Notes: a model not told the origin generated them from the letters alone. Positions 17,432-27,036 are shown, numbered from the stretch's first letter. The stretch: 64,000 nt of DNA from Limibacterium fermenti (GCF_041902845.1 NZ_CP159486.1:186001-250000), one strand, 5' to 3'. Numbers and translations are program-made.

Positions 17432-19591
17432 ATGAGTAGTAGTAATAATAATAAAAATAAAAAGGATAAGCAGCCTACGATGCGTCCGCATTTGGGAGGA
17501 AATAATCCGAAACAATCCTTCAGTCCGTACTGGATTTACGCCATTGTGCTCGCCGTATTGGCCGGCATGTGGTTTTTCGGACAAGACAGCGGCGTGAAAG
17601 AGGTGAAATGGTCCGACTTCCAACAGTATGTCAGTGATAATCGTATCAAGAGCGTACTGATTTATAAAAATAAAGAAGTGGCCGAGGCGGTCGTTCGCGA
17701 GGAATCGGTGAATTATGTCTTTGGAGAAGATGCGCGAAAATTGGGCAACAACGCCGTTATTGTTACGCAAATACCTTCGTCCGATGCCGCGTCGGCTTTC
17801 ATCACCCAGGTAAAAGACGAAAAAGGGTATGATATAGGAATCGATTTTAATAATTCTTCCGAGATTTGGGGCATCTTGCTTTCTTCCCTTCCTTTTCTAT
17901 TGTTGATTGTTTTCTGGATATGGATGATGCGAAGAATGCAAGGCGGCGGCAGCGGTGGCGCCGGCGGTGTCTTTAATGTGGGAAAATCCAAGGCGCAGCT
18001 TTTCGATAAAGATTCGAGCAAAAAGGTGACTTTTAGGGATGTCGCAGGTCTTTCCGAAGCCAAAGAAGAAGTGCAGGAGATTGTGGAATTCCTGAAGAAT
18101 CCTAACAATTATACCAATTTGGGAGGGAAGATACCCAAAGGCGCTTTGCTGGTAGGACCTCCGGGAACCGGTAAAACATTATTGGCAAAAGCCGTCGCCG
18201 GAGAGGCGAATGTGCCTTTCTTCTCTATTTCGGGGTCGGATTTCGTCGAGATGTTCGTTGGGGTGGGAGCCTCACGGGTGCGCGACCTCTTCCGGCAAGC
18301 CAAGGAAAAAGCGCCCTGCATCGTATTTATTGATGAAATCGATGCCGTAGGACGCGCCCGTGGAAAGAATGCCAACTTCGGTTCGAATGATGAACGGGAA
18401 AATACCCTCAATCAATTATTGACGGAGATGGATGGATTCGGCTCAAACAGCGGGGTGATTATTCTCGCGGCAACCAACCGTGCCGACATTCTCGACAAAG
18501 CCTTGTTGCGTGCCGGACGTTTCGATCGTCAGATTTATGTAGAGTTACCCGACTTGAATGATCGCCGGGAGATTTTCAAAGTGCATTTGCGCCCGATAAA
18601 AATAGATGAATCGGTCGATGTTGATTTTCTGGCACGCCAGACGCCCGGTTTTTCGGGAGCCGATATTGCCAACGTATGTAATGAAGCGGCATTGATCGCT
18701 GCCCGGAAAAAGAAGAAGTTCGTGCAACGCGACGACTTTATCAATGCCGTCGACCGGATCATCGGAGGACTTGAAAAGAAAAATAAGATTATTACCCAAG
18801 ATGAAAAGCGTTCTATTGCCGTTCATGAAGCAGGGCATGCCACGCTAAGTTGGTTTTTGGAGCATGCCAATCCGCTCGTAAAAGTAACCATTGTTCCTCG
18901 CGGAAAGGCGTTGGGTGCGGCGTGGTATCTTCCCGAAGAGCGACAGATTACGACGAAAGAACAAATGTTCGACGAAATGTGTGCGTTATTGGGTGGGCGC
19001 GCGGCTGAAGAAGTATTTATCGGTCAGATTTCATCGGGGGCGATGAATGATTTGGAGCGTGTCACCAAACAAGCGTATGCCATGATCACATACATGGGTA
19101 TGAGCGAGAAACTGGCCAATGTAAGCTATTACGATTCAACCGGACAAGAATATACGTTCTCTAAACCGTACAGCGACGAAACCGCCCGGCTCATTGACGG
19201 AGAAGTGAAGGCGATGATTGCCGTACAATATGAACGGGCCAAGCAAATTCTCGCCCAACATGCAGAGGGACATGGTAAACTTGCGAATATCCTGCTTGAA
19301 AAAGAGATTATTTTTGCCAGCGATTTGGAGGAAATCTTCGGAAAACGCCCGTGGGTATCCCGTTCGCAGGAAATTTTACAAAATGGAAATCCCCCGTCTT
19401 TGCCGGTCGAAGACGGCGTTAAATCCAAAGAGGATAGGGGCGATGTGTTTATTGACACTGAGAAGTCGAAAGCCGATGACAACGGCTCTGCTGTCGATCC
19501 GAATCTCGATGGCGCTCCTTCCCCTAAGCCGGAGGCTTCCCGGGAGGATTCCGCCAAAGGAGGCTATGGGGGGCTAAAAGATAGTCATTGA
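17432..19591 (+). CDS. ftsH: ATP-dependent zinc metalloprotease FtsH
   Basis: 719 residues. Membrane helices near residues 30-47 and 148-168 flank a periplasmic domain; AAA module with Walker A GPPGTGKT (about 243), Walker B FIDEIDAVGR and second-region-of-homology RAGRFDRQI; zinc protease with HEAGH (about 466). It degrades membrane and short-lived cytosolic proteins. The C-terminal 80 residues after the protease are acidic, Ser/Pro rich and low-complexity, as in many Bacteroidetes FtsH. A 17-bp-stem terminator follows. Confidence 0.97.
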   Translation: MSSSNNNKNKKDKQPTMRPHLGGNNPKQSFSPYWIYAIVLAVLAGMWFFGQDSGVKEVKWSDFQQYVSDNRIKSVLIYKNKEVAEAVVREESVNYVFGEDARKLGNNAVIVTQIPSSDAASAFITQVKDEKGYDIGIDFNNSSEIWGILLSSLPFLLLIVFWIWMMRRMQGGGSGGAGGVFNVGKSKAQLFDKDSSKKVTFRDVAGLSEAKEEVQEIVEFLKNPNNYTNLGGKIPKGALLVGPPGTGKTLLAKAVAGEANVPFFSISGSDFVEMFVGVGASRVRDLFRQAKEKAPCIVFIDEIDAVGRARGKNANFGSNDERENTLNQLLTEMDGFGSNSGVIILAATNRADILDKALLRAGRFDRQIYVELPDLNDRREIFKVHLRPIKIDESVDVDFLARQTPGFSGADIANVCNEAALIAARKKKKFVQRDDFINAVDRIIGGLEKKNKIITQDEKRSIAVHEAGHATLSWFLEHANPLVKVTIVPRGKALGAAWYLPEERQITTKEQMFDEMCALLGGRAAEEVFIGQISSGAMNDLERVTKQAYAMITYMGMSEKLANVSYYDSTGQEYTFSKPYSDETARLIDGEVKAMIAVQYERAKQILAQHAEGHGKLANILLEKEIIFASDLEEIFGKRPWVSRSQEILQNGNPPSLPVEDGVKSKEDRGDVFIDTEKSKADDNGSAVDPNLDGAPSPKPEASREDSAKGGYGGLKDSH

Positions 19592-19638
19592 TAAAAGAAA
19601 GAGAAGATAAGTATTATTTATACTCTCCTTCCGTATAA

Positions 19639-19682
19639 AAGCAACGAGTTGATTATGAGCAATCGACTCGTTGCTTTTTTTG
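19639..19682 (+). terminator. terminator after ftsH
   Basis: AAGCAACGAGTTGATT pairs with AATCGACTCGTTGCTT, then a run of T. Confidence 0.9.
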
Positions 19683-19780
19683 TCCTTTTTTCGATTCGGA
19701 ACCTTCTCGACTCCGCTTTTGGCTCGAACAATTTCTCCGTTCATTTCGTTATAGAAGGAAACAATTAAAAAGTTGAGTAT

Positions 19781-20470
19781 ATGAAAAAGATTTATACTTT
19801 ATTCTTCGTAATGCTTGCTGCTACAACGTTATTCAGTTTTACACAAGCGGATGCGCAGAACAATCAACATAACAACTCTAAAAAATTAGATAATATGAAA
19901 TTCGAAAAAGTAGCTTTACCCTATGCAACCGATGCTCTCGAGCCGGTTATCAGCAAACAAACAATTGAGCTCCATTATGGCAAACATCATCAAACCTATG
20001 TGGACAATTTAAATAAATTAGTGGTGGGTACGAAATTCGAGAATGCTGATCTCGAAACCATCGTAAAGGAAAGTGACGGCGCTATCTTTAACAACGCGGG
20101 ACAAACGCTGAATCACAATTTGTATTTTACATCGTTTAAGCCCAATGGCGGAGGCGAGCCTAAAGGCAAATTGGCCGAAGCCATCAACAAACAATTCGGA
20201 TCTTTCGACAAGTTTAAAGAAGAATTCAATGCCGCGGGCGCTTCGGTGTTCGGATCCGGATGGGTTTGGTTGGCTAAGGATGCCAACGGCAAACTGTCCA
20301 TCGAAAAAGAAAGCAATGCCGGTAATCCGTTGACAAAAGGATTAACTCCGGTTTTAGGTTTCGATGTATGGGAACACTCCTATTACCTCGATTATCAAAA
20401 TCGCCGGCCGGATCATTTAAAAGCATTATGGGGAATTATAGACTGGGACGTTGTAAGCAAACGTTATTAA
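19781..20470 (+). CDS. sodB: superoxide dismutase, Fe/Mn family, with N-terminal signal peptide
   Basis: 229 residues. The SOD fold begins at residue 39 (MKFEKVALPYATDALEPV, the usual start of the cytosolic enzyme). Metal ligands are seen in HYGKHH, in NHNLYF and in DVWEH; Gln in NNAGQ is Fe-type. In front of it are 38 residues with a hydrophobic segment and an ADA-Q cleavage-like site, so the ATG at 19781 gives an exported form. The internal ATG at 19895 would give a cytosolic enzyme of normal length. It removes superoxide. Confidence 0.93.
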   Translation: MKKIYTLFFVMLAATTLFSFTQADAQNNQHNNSKKLDNMKFEKVALPYATDALEPVISKQTIELHYGKHHQTYVDNLNKLVVGTKFENADLETIVKESDGAIFNNAGQTLNHNLYFTSFKPNGGGEPKGKLAEAINKQFGSFDKFKEEFNAAGASVFGSGWVWLAKDANGKLSIEKESNAGNPLTKGLTPVLGFDVWEHSYYLDYQNRRPDHLKALWGIIDWDVVSKRY

Positions 20471-20518
20471 TTGAAAGCAGTCTTTCAGCCATACGGCGTT
20501 GATATTAAAAACATTGTG

Positions 20519-20557
20519 GAGAGGATGAAACTTATGGGTTCATCCTCTCTTATTTTT
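20519..20557. terminator. terminator between sodB and pgeF
   Basis: Perfect 11-bp stem GAGAGGATGAA / TTCATCCTCTC with T-rich tail on the + strand; it overlaps the last codons of the convergent pgeF. Confidence 0.85.
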
Positions 20558-21362
20558 TCAAGAGGATACCCGTTAGCATTCTGCCCGAATGAACGGTTTG
20601 CCGCCGCGCCGAGAAAAATAAGTGTTCGTTCTCGAATGTGCAATAGGAACTTTTTTCAATGTGACGGGGAAGCACGCCCAAGCGTATTAGTTCCATACGG
20701 TTGATTTCTTTTAAGTCGATATGCACTTTTGAATGAGGCGTTGCGCGGAAAAAAGCTCCGGTCAGATCGAACCCGTTGGCGTGGAATGCTTCCAGCACTT
20801 CGTCGCCCACTTCATAATAGGCCATACTGATAGCCGGCCCTATCGCCGCGAGTAAATCTGCGGGGGAAGATCCGAACGTTTTCTGCATGAGGACTACCGT
20901 TTTTTCCACAATTCGTTCTACGGTTCCGCGCCAGCCGGCATGTATGGCGGCAATGGCCTTTTTATTCCGATCGTAGAGAAGTATCGGCACGCAATCGGCT
21001 GTCGTGGCACACAGAAAAACATCTTTTTCCTGCGTTACGGTCGCATCGATACCGTATAATTTACTGATTTTCGTTGATCGGTCGAGTGATAGAAAAGATG
21101 TATCGACGACCAGCACCCGGCTGCCGTGTGTTTGATGCGGAATGATGAAATCTTCCGGCTTTTTGTAGAACATGCGGGCGAGGATGCTCCGGTTTTCGTA
21201 GATATTCAACGAGCTGTCATCGGAGAAATTTCCTAAATTCAACGAAGCATACGTGCCGTTGCTCACCCCTCCGATGCGTGTGGTGGAGAAGTGCACGATA
21301 TCCTCTTCTTTGTCCAACAAGTCGAAGAGCAGCAAATTCGCCTGTTCGGGATTGAATTTCAT
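20550..21362 (-). CDS. pgeF: peptidoglycan-editing factor PgeF / multicopper-type (laccase-domain) purine phosphorylase
   Basis: 270 residues. Motifs of the YfiH family: PHQTHGSRV (His near residue 88), CATTADCVPILLYD and AIHAGWRGTVERIV, which carry the Cys/His metal site, and GPAISMAYYEVGDEV. Members act on purine nucleosides and edit UDP-MurNAc-L-Ser. Last gene of the adk-obgE-pgeF operon, 12 bp after obgE. Confidence 0.9.
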   Translation of the reverse strand: MKFNPEQANLLLFDLLDKEEDIVHFSTTRIGGVSNGTYASLNLGNFSDDSSLNIYENRSILARMFYKKPEDFIIPHQTHGSRVLVVDTSFLSLDRSTKISKLYGIDATVTQEKDVFLCATTADCVPILLYDRNKKAIAAIHAGWRGTVERIVEKTVVLMQKTFGSSPADLLAAIGPAISMAYYEVGDEVLEAFHANGFDLTGAFFRATPHSKVHIDLKEINRMELIRLGVLPRHIEKSSYCTFENEHLFFSARRQTVHSGRMLTGILLKK

Positions 21363-21374
21363 CGGCGTTCTGTG

Positions 21375-22532
21375 TTAATCGTCGATGCCGTCGTATTCCG
21401 AGTCTTCCTCGTCGTAGGGAAATTCTTCATCCTCTTCAACCTCTTCAACAGGAATCTCATCCTCCGGTTCGAACACAAGGGGCGTTATATCCAAATTGCG
21501 ATGCACAAACGATTCGTGAGTAGCCGTGAGAGGCAAATAATCTTCGGTATTGAGCTCTCGCCACACCAAATCTTTCAGCGCCTGAATGCCGAATCCGGTT
21601 ATCGATGAAATAAATACATACGGTACGGCGGGCAAGTCGGCGGCTATCTCTTGCATCAGTTCCTCGTCGAGCATGTCGGATTTTGAAATGGCCAAGACGC
21701 GTTTTTTATCGAGTAGCTCGGGGTTGTATACCGCCAACTCGTTAAAAAGGATCTCAAACTCTTTCACGATGTCATCGCTGTCGGCAGGAATCAAAAACAG
21801 CAGAAGCGAGTTCCGTTCGATGTGCCGCAAGAAGCGAAGTCCCAATCCTTTGCCCTCGCTTGCGCCCTCTATGATGCCGGGGATGTCGGCCATGACGAAT
21901 GATTTTCCGTCGCGGTAGTCGACAATTCCGAGATTCGGTTCGAGAGTCGTAAACGGATAGTTGGCGATTTTGGGTTTGGCGGCCGATACGACCGACAATA
22001 AGGTGGATTTTCCGGCATTCGGGAAGCCCACAAGTCCTACGTCGGCCAATAGTTTCAGTTCGAGAATCACCCAGCGTTCCTCGTAAGGCTCACCCGGTTG
22101 GGAATAGCGCGGGGCTTGGTTGGTAGACGATTTGAAGTGCACATTGCCGCGCCCGCCGCGTCCTCCTTTCAAGAGCACCACCTCCTGCCCGTCGTCGGTA
22201 ATGTCGCATAAGTATTCGCCCGTGTGGGCGTCGTAAGCGACCGTACCGCAAGGCACGTCGATGATTTTATTTTCGCCTTTGCTGCCGGAGCTTTGGTTGC
22301 GCGATCCGCCCTCGCCGTGACCGGCGAACAGATGTCGCTGGAAGCGCAAATGCAAGAGAGTCCAATAATTGCGGTTGCCCCTGAGAATGATATGGCCTCC
22401 ATCGCCTCCATCGCCTCCGTCGGGGCCTCCTTTTGGGATGTATTTTTCCCTGCGGAAATGCGTAGAGCCTCTGCCCCCTTTACCCGAGCGGCAGAAAATT
22501 TTCACATAATCCACAAAATTCGTTTCAGCCAT
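21375..22532 (-). CDS. obgE: GTPase ObgE
   Basis: 385 residues. N-terminal glycine-rich Obg fold (FRREKYIPKGGPDGGDGG from about residue 24), G domain with GFPNAGKST near residue 167, DIPGIIEGA and a SKSD base motif, and a short highly acidic tail (EDEIPVEEVEEDEEF). Obg binds the 50S subunit and links ribosome assembly to (p)ppGpp. It follows adk by 3 bp. Confidence 0.97.
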   Translation of the reverse strand: MAETNFVDYVKIFCRSGKGGRGSTHFRREKYIPKGGPDGGDGGDGGHIILRGNRNYWTLLHLRFQRHLFAGHGEGGSRNQSSGSKGENKIIDVPCGTVAYDAHTGEYLCDITDDGQEVVLLKGGRGGRGNVHFKSSTNQAPRYSQPGEPYEERWVILELKLLADVGLVGFPNAGKSTLLSVVSAAKPKIANYPFTTLEPNLGIVDYRDGKSFVMADIPGIIEGASEGKGLGLRFLRHIERNSLLLFLIPADSDDIVKEFEILFNELAVYNPELLDKKRVLAISKSDMLDEELMQEIAADLPAVPYVFISSITGFGIQALKDLVWRELNTEDYLPLTATHESFVHRNLDITPLVFEPEDEIPVEEVEEDEEFPYDEEDSEYDGIDD

Positions 22533-22535
22533 TTT

Positions 22536-23111
22536 TTAGTTTACCAAAGGGTCGATTTCTTTTCGTATCGATTCGAAAATCTCTTCGATAGAGCCGGTCC
22601 CTTGGATTTTTTTCAGTTTATTTTGTTTGTCGTAATAATCTTTTAACGGCAATGTCTGGTTGTAATACACCTTCAGACGGGCTTCGATGGTTTCGCGATT
22701 GTCGTCGGAACGACCGGAAACCTGTCCGCGTTTAAGCAGCCGTTCGATCAACTCCTCATCTTCCACCTCGAGGCTTACCACCGCCGATATTGCTTCGCCA
22801 TGTCCTGCAAGGATCGTATCCAACGCTTCGCCTTGCGATAGTGTGCGGGGAAAACCATCGAAGATAAATCCTTTGCTGTCCGGATTACGACGGATCAATT
22901 CGTCGAGGATGCCGATAACCACTTCGTCGGGGACAAGTTGTCCTTTCGACATATATTTCTCGGCTGATTTGCCCAACTCACTTTGCGCTTTTATTTCATT
23001 ACGCAGGATATCTCCCGTAGAGACATGGTATAACCCATACTTTTGTATCAATAACTCACTTTGCGTACCCTTTCCTGATCCCGGTGCGCCAAATAGTACA
23101 ATATTCAACAT
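22536..23111 (-). CDS. adk: adenylate kinase
   Basis: 191 residues. P-loop GAPGSGKGTQ at 7-16, HVSTGDILR, DGFPRTLSQ and the LID-region GRSDDNRETIEARL. The LID is the short type without zinc cysteines, as is usual in Bacteroidales. It interconverts ATP + AMP and 2 ADP. First gene of adk-obgE-pgeF. Confidence 0.97.
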   Translation of the reverse strand: MLNIVLFGAPGSGKGTQSELLIQKYGLYHVSTGDILRNEIKAQSELGKSAEKYMSKGQLVPDEVVIGILDELIRRNPDSKGFIFDGFPRTLSQGEALDTILAGHGEAISAVVSLEVEDEELIERLLKRGQVSGRSDDNRETIEARLKVYYNQTLPLKDYYDKQNKLKKIQGTGSIEEIFESIRKEIDPLVN

Positions 23112-23217
23112 CTATAGTAACCTTTTAAATTGCAAATATACGGATTTCCATTCGTTTCTACATCGGGGCGAGCCTTTTATTTAAAGGAAAACCGCTATAT
23201 AAGCGAGTGTGAGCCCG

Positions 23218-24270
23218 TCAACCTTCCGGTGCGGAAGTCAATTTCTCCTTCAGCGCCTCAATCTCTTTTTGCAAAGCGTTTAATTGCCGGTACATATCCG
23301 GTAATTTGGGGATAATAATACTCGATTTGAAAAATTGCTTTACGGGGACAGCCGGCGAACCCATGATTTCCGATCCCTCTTTGATGTTACTGATGATGCC
23401 TGATTGTGCACCGATATGGACATCATTCCCGATAGCGATATGTCCTCCGATACCGACTTGTCCTCCCAATACCGCTCTATCGCCTATTTTGGTCGATCCG
23501 GCGATGCCGGTTTGCGCCGCCATTACCGTATTCTCTCCGATTTCGCAATTATGGGCAATCTGGATGAGATTGTCGAGCTTCACGCCGTGGCGGATGAAGG
23601 TCGAGCCCATCACGGCTCGGTCGATGGTGGTATTTGCCCCTACTTCCACTTGGTTTTCGAGGACGACGTTGCCCATTTGCGGAATTTTGTGATACTCCTC
23701 GTTTTCGTGGCTGAAGCCGAAGCCGTCGGCGCCGATAACAGCACCCGAATGCAGGATGCACTCATCGCCGATAACGCAATCGTAATAGATGTGTACGCCT
23801 GAGTATACAAGGGTGTTTTTACCCACTGTCACCCCGTCGCCGATATAGGCATGCGGATATATTTTGGCTCCGTCGGCAATCTTCACATGCTCGCCGATAT
23901 AGGCAAAAGCGGCCACATACACGTCGTCACCCACTTGAGCTGTGGGGGCGATGAAACTCATCGGATCGATGCCCGTTTTCTGGGGACGGGTATTGTTGAC
24001 CATTTCCAATAGCGAGGCCAGCGCAGCGTAAGCGTTGGGCACTTTGATGAGCGTGCTTTTGATCGGTTTTTCGGCCACGAAATCGTGGTTGACCAACACA
24101 ATGTCGGCATTTGTCTCGTAAATATAGTGCGTATATTTGGGGTTGGCGAGAAAGGTGAGCGTACCCGGCTTGCCTTCTTCTATTTTCGCGAAATTACTTA
24201 CTTTTACTTCGGAATTTCCAATGATTTCACCCTGTAGGAAATCGGCTATTTGCTTCGCAGTAAATATCAT
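23218..24270 (-). CDS. lpxD: UDP-3-O-(3-hydroxyacyl)glucosamine N-acyltransferase
   Basis: 350 residues. N-terminal uridine-binding domain (to about 100), then left-handed beta-helix hexapeptide repeats with the catalytic His region SGAVIGADGFGFSHE near residue 180 and NTTIDRAVMGST, and a C-terminal helix (MYRQLNALQKEIEALKEKL). Third step of lipid A synthesis: it adds the N-linked hydroxyacyl chain. The lpxC/fabZ neighbours often found in Bacteroidales are not next to it here. Confidence 0.95.
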   Translation of the reverse strand: MIFTAKQIADFLQGEIIGNSEVKVSNFAKIEEGKPGTLTFLANPKYTHYIYETNADIVLVNHDFVAEKPIKSTLIKVPNAYAALASLLEMVNNTRPQKTGIDPMSFIAPTAQVGDDVYVAAFAYIGEHVKIADGAKIYPHAYIGDGVTVGKNTLVYSGVHIYYDCVIGDECILHSGAVIGADGFGFSHENEEYHKIPQMGNVVLENQVEVGANTTIDRAVMGSTFIRHGVKLDNLIQIAHNCEIGENTVMAAQTGIAGSTKIGDRAVLGGQVGIGGHIAIGNDVHIGAQSGIISNIKEGSEIMGSPAVPVKQFFKSSIIIPKLPDMYRQLNALQKEIEALKEKLTSAPEG

Positions 24271-24441
24271 GAATAAATTATTTTAAATGTCGTTTATTTT
24301 TACGGGTGCAAATTAACCTATAATTTTTGATACTTTGCCCATTAAAGTTGATAATATACATTAAATGCTCTTTTTGGACGGTACGGTCGGCGAAAGACGA
24401 TTCTTTTTGAATCGCGAAACAAAATCTTAGAAAAGAATTAA

Positions 24442-24473
24442 TTTGCCGGAATAAAAAATAATCACTACTTTTG
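24442..24473 (+). promoter_or_regulatory. promoter of tRNA-Pro (TTTG-N20-TACTTTTG)
   Basis: TTTG at 24442-24445, 20 bp, TACTTTTG at 24466-24473, 12 bp before the tRNA. Confidence 0.8.
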
Positions 24474-24485
24474 CATTCACTTTTT

Positions 24486-24561
24486 CGGGATGTAGCTCAG
24501 TCCGGTTTAGAGTACGCGTCTGGGGGGCGTGGGGTCGGAAGTTCGAATCTTCTCATCCCGA
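24486..24561 (+). tRNA. tRNA-Pro(GGG)
   Basis: 76 nt. Acceptor CGGGATG/CATCCCG, anticodon arm CGCGT-CTGGGGG-GCGTG with anticodon GGG, T arm GGAAG-TTCGAAT-CTTCT. The 3' CCA is not encoded (ACCG follows). The C1-G72 start is typical of proline tRNAs. Confidence 0.95.
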
Positions 24562-24577
24562 CCGAAGTAGTTCTTAT

Positions 24578-24616
24578 AAGGAGATTAATTCATAGGATTA
24601 GTCTCCTTTGCTTTTT
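24578..24616 (+). terminator. terminator of tRNA-Pro
   Basis: AAGGAGATTAAT / ATTAGTCTCCTT stem (one mismatch) then TGCTTTTT. Confidence 0.8.
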
Positions 24617-24729
24617 ATCGTATCCGGCCGCTTGGCAAATCGCGGCCGGCATCGCGGAATATTCCCTGGTTCGTCTTCTTTGAATCTTTTTTTATTCGGA
24701 TTAGGCCCGGATAGGCTACGATTTGAGTT

Positions 24730-25016
24730 TTTATCCTCAACCGACGCCTCCGATGAGTTGCGAAAGGATGTTTTAGTATCGTCCGACCCCTCGGACGAGG
24801 TGAAAAACGTATTTTTTATGCCGTCTGAGCCTCATCCTTAACAAAAAGAGAACTTGTTATGTCATCTGAGCCTCATCCTTAATAAAAAGTAAGCTTTTAA
24901 TCTCAGCCGAGGCTCATCCTTAACAAAAAGTAAACTTTTCACCTCGTCCGAGGGGTCGGACGGTGTAAAGAATACATTTTTCAGTTTAGCCGAGGCTCAG
25001 CCAACGCAAAACAACC
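24730..25016. repeat. seven-copy degenerate tandem array, 41-bp period
   Basis: Units begin at 24730, 24771, 24812, 24853, 24894, 24935 and 24976, each exactly 41 bp. A typical unit is a T-rich head (CTTTTNA), a GC core such as GTCTGAGCCTCATCC or GCCGAGGCTCATCC, and an A-rich tail (AACAAAAAG). Units 2 and 6 carry inverted cores (GTCCGACCCCTCGGAC and GTCCGAGGGGTCGGAC) that are reverse complements of one another, so distant units can pair. 41 is not a multiple of 3 and no ORF spans it. Function unknown. The rest of the gap 24617-25155 shows nothing recognisable. Confidence 0.8.
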
Positions 25017-25155
25017 TCAACCCACATCGTCTCTGTCCTTTTTTCGATTCTCCGGGTTATCTCTCGGCCCCTTCGCCCTCCGGAACGGAGAGAATTCATG
25101 AGTATGCGCCATCCCTATTGTATAGCCGATAAAGAGGAACAGAAGGTTCGGAAAC

Positions 25156-25189
25156 AAAAAGGGGAGAATGGTATGTCTCCACTCTCCCC
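25156..25189 (-). terminator. terminator of typA
   Basis: Minus-strand GGGGAGAGTGG...CATTCTCCCC stem followed by five T. Confidence 0.8.
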
Positions 25190-25210
25190 GTCCTTTCGTT
25201 TCTTCTGTCT

Positions 25211-27010
25211 TTATTTTTTCGACATCCGTTTCCGGTCGTTTTCGTCGAGGAATATTTTGCGCAAGCGCATCGACTTGGGTGTTACCTCTACATACTCGTC
25301 TTCTTTAATGTATTCCAACGCTTCTTCGAGGCTGAAAATGATGGGTGGCGTCAACTGCGCTTTGTCATCGGTACCCGAAGCGCGCACGTTGGTCAGCTTT
25401 TTCGATTTCGTTATGTTCACCACCAAATCGCCTTCCTTGCTATGCTCGCCGATAACCTGCCCGGCATAGACTTGCGTTTGCGGTTCGATAAAAAACTTGC
25501 CGCGGTCTTGCAGTTTGTCTAACGCATAGGCATAGGCATTTCCCGATTCTCCGGCGATGATGGATCCGTTTTGTCTTTTCTCGATCGTTCCTTTCCACGG
25601 CTGGTATTCGAGGAAACGGTGCGCCATGATGGCCTCTCCGGCTGAGAGCGTGAGCACAATATTGTTCAGTCCGATAATTCCGCGAGAAGGAATGGTAAAC
25701 TCGATATGCATGCGATTGCCTTTGCTTTCCATCGACAACATTTCGCCCTTGCGGCGGGTGATGACGTCGATGATTTTGCTGGCGTAATCTTCGGGAAGAT
25801 TGACCGTTAACTGTTCCACGGGTTCGTAATCCTCGCCGGCGATTTGCTTGATGATGACCTGTGGTTGTCCCACCTGCAATTCATAGCCTTCGCGGCGCAT
25901 GGTTTCGATGAGGATCGACAAGTGCAGCACGCCGCGGCCGTAGACAATCCAGGTATCGGCATTGTCGGTTTCCTCCAGGCGCATGGCGAGGTTTTTGTCG
26001 AGCTCGCGAGTGAGGCGGTCGTGAATGTGGCGCGAAGTGACGAACTTGCCGTCTTGTCCGAAGAACGGCGAATTATTGATGGTGAATAACATCGACATGG
26101 TCGGTTCGTCGATGGCAATCGGGTCGAGCTGATCGGGGCGTTCGATGTCCGTAATGGTGTCGCCGATGTCGAACGATTCGATGCCCACCAGTGCACAGAT
26201 ATCGCCCGACGATACCTCTTCAACCTTTGTGCGGCCTAATCCCTCGAACACGTCGAGTTCCTTTATACGCGTTTTCAGGATGCTCCCGTCGCGCTTAAAC
26301 AGGGCGTAGTCTTTGCCTTGCCGCAAGGTGCCGCGATGTACGCGCCCCACGGCGATACGTCCTACATAATTCGAATAATCGAGTGATGTGATGAGCATCT
26401 GCGGGTCGCCTTCCAGCGTTTTGGGCTGGGGAATATACTTCAGAATGGCATCGAGCAGCGGGAAGATGTTGTCGGACGGTTTTTTCCAATCTTCCGACAT
26501 CCAGCCCTGTTTGGCCGAGCCGTAGAGGGTGGGGAAATCAAGTTGTTCTTCGGTCGCTTCGAGGCTGAACATCAAGTCGAAAACTTCTTCCTGCACTTCT
26601 TCTGGCCGGCAATTGGGTTTATCGACTTTGTTGATGACTAAAATCGGTTTTAGACCGATGGACAGGGCCTTTTGCAACACGAAACGGGTCTGGGGCATAG
26701 GGCCTTCGAAAGCGTCGACGACCAACAGGCAGCCGTCGGCCATGTTGAGTACGCGCTCCACCTCGCCGCCGAAGTCGGCGTGGCCGGGGGTGTCGATAAT
26801 GTTTATTTTCGCATCTTTATATCGGATGGAGACATTTTTTGACAAGATTGTAATGCCACGCTCGCGCTCCAAATCGTTGCTGTCGAGAATCAGCTCGCCG
26901 CTTTGTTGGTTGTCGCGAAACAAATGGCCTGCGAGGAGCATTTTATCCACCAAGGTGGTTTTACCGTGGTCGACGTGAGCGATAATGGCAATATTACGAA
27001 TATTCTGCAT
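25211..27010 (-). CDS. typA: translational GTPase TypA/BipA
   Basis: 599 residues. P-loop AHVDHGKTTLVDKML at 11-25, DTPGHADFGGEVERV, NKVDKPNCRP, the EF-Tu-like second domain, EF-G-like domains III/V and the C-terminal BipA-specific domain (RKGEMLSMESKGNRMHIEF and ending in LRKIFLDENDRKR). Helps 50S assembly and translation under stress. Own promoter and terminator. Confidence 0.97.
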   Translation of the reverse strand: MQNIRNIAIIAHVDHGKTTLVDKMLLAGHLFRDNQQSGELILDSNDLERERGITILSKNVSIRYKDAKINIIDTPGHADFGGEVERVLNMADGCLLVVDAFEGPMPQTRFVLQKALSIGLKPILVINKVDKPNCRPEEVQEEVFDLMFSLEATEEQLDFPTLYGSAKQGWMSEDWKKPSDNIFPLLDAILKYIPQPKTLEGDPQMLITSLDYSNYVGRIAVGRVHRGTLRQGKDYALFKRDGSILKTRIKELDVFEGLGRTKVEEVSSGDICALVGIESFDIGDTITDIERPDQLDPIAIDEPTMSMLFTINNSPFFGQDGKFVTSRHIHDRLTRELDKNLAMRLEETDNADTWIVYGRGVLHLSILIETMRREGYELQVGQPQVIIKQIAGEDYEPVEQLTVNLPEDYASKIIDVITRRKGEMLSMESKGNRMHIEFTIPSRGIIGLNNIVLTLSAGEAIMAHRFLEYQPWKGTIEKRQNGSIIAGESGNAYAYALDKLQDRGKFFIEPQTQVYAGQVIGEHSKEGDLVVNITKSKKLTNVRASGTDDKAQLTPPIIFSLEEALEYIKEDEYVEVTPKSMRLRKIFLDENDRKRMSKK

Positions 27011-27036
27011 AGAAAAAATAATTTTTTTTTGAGGTG

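Noticed and set aside
20471..20704. 77-codon ORF after sodB
   Set aside because: It runs through the terminator and into the antisense of pgeF.
24730..25016. CRISPR array
   Set aside because: Repeats are not identical, there are no unique spacers of constant length and no cas genes.
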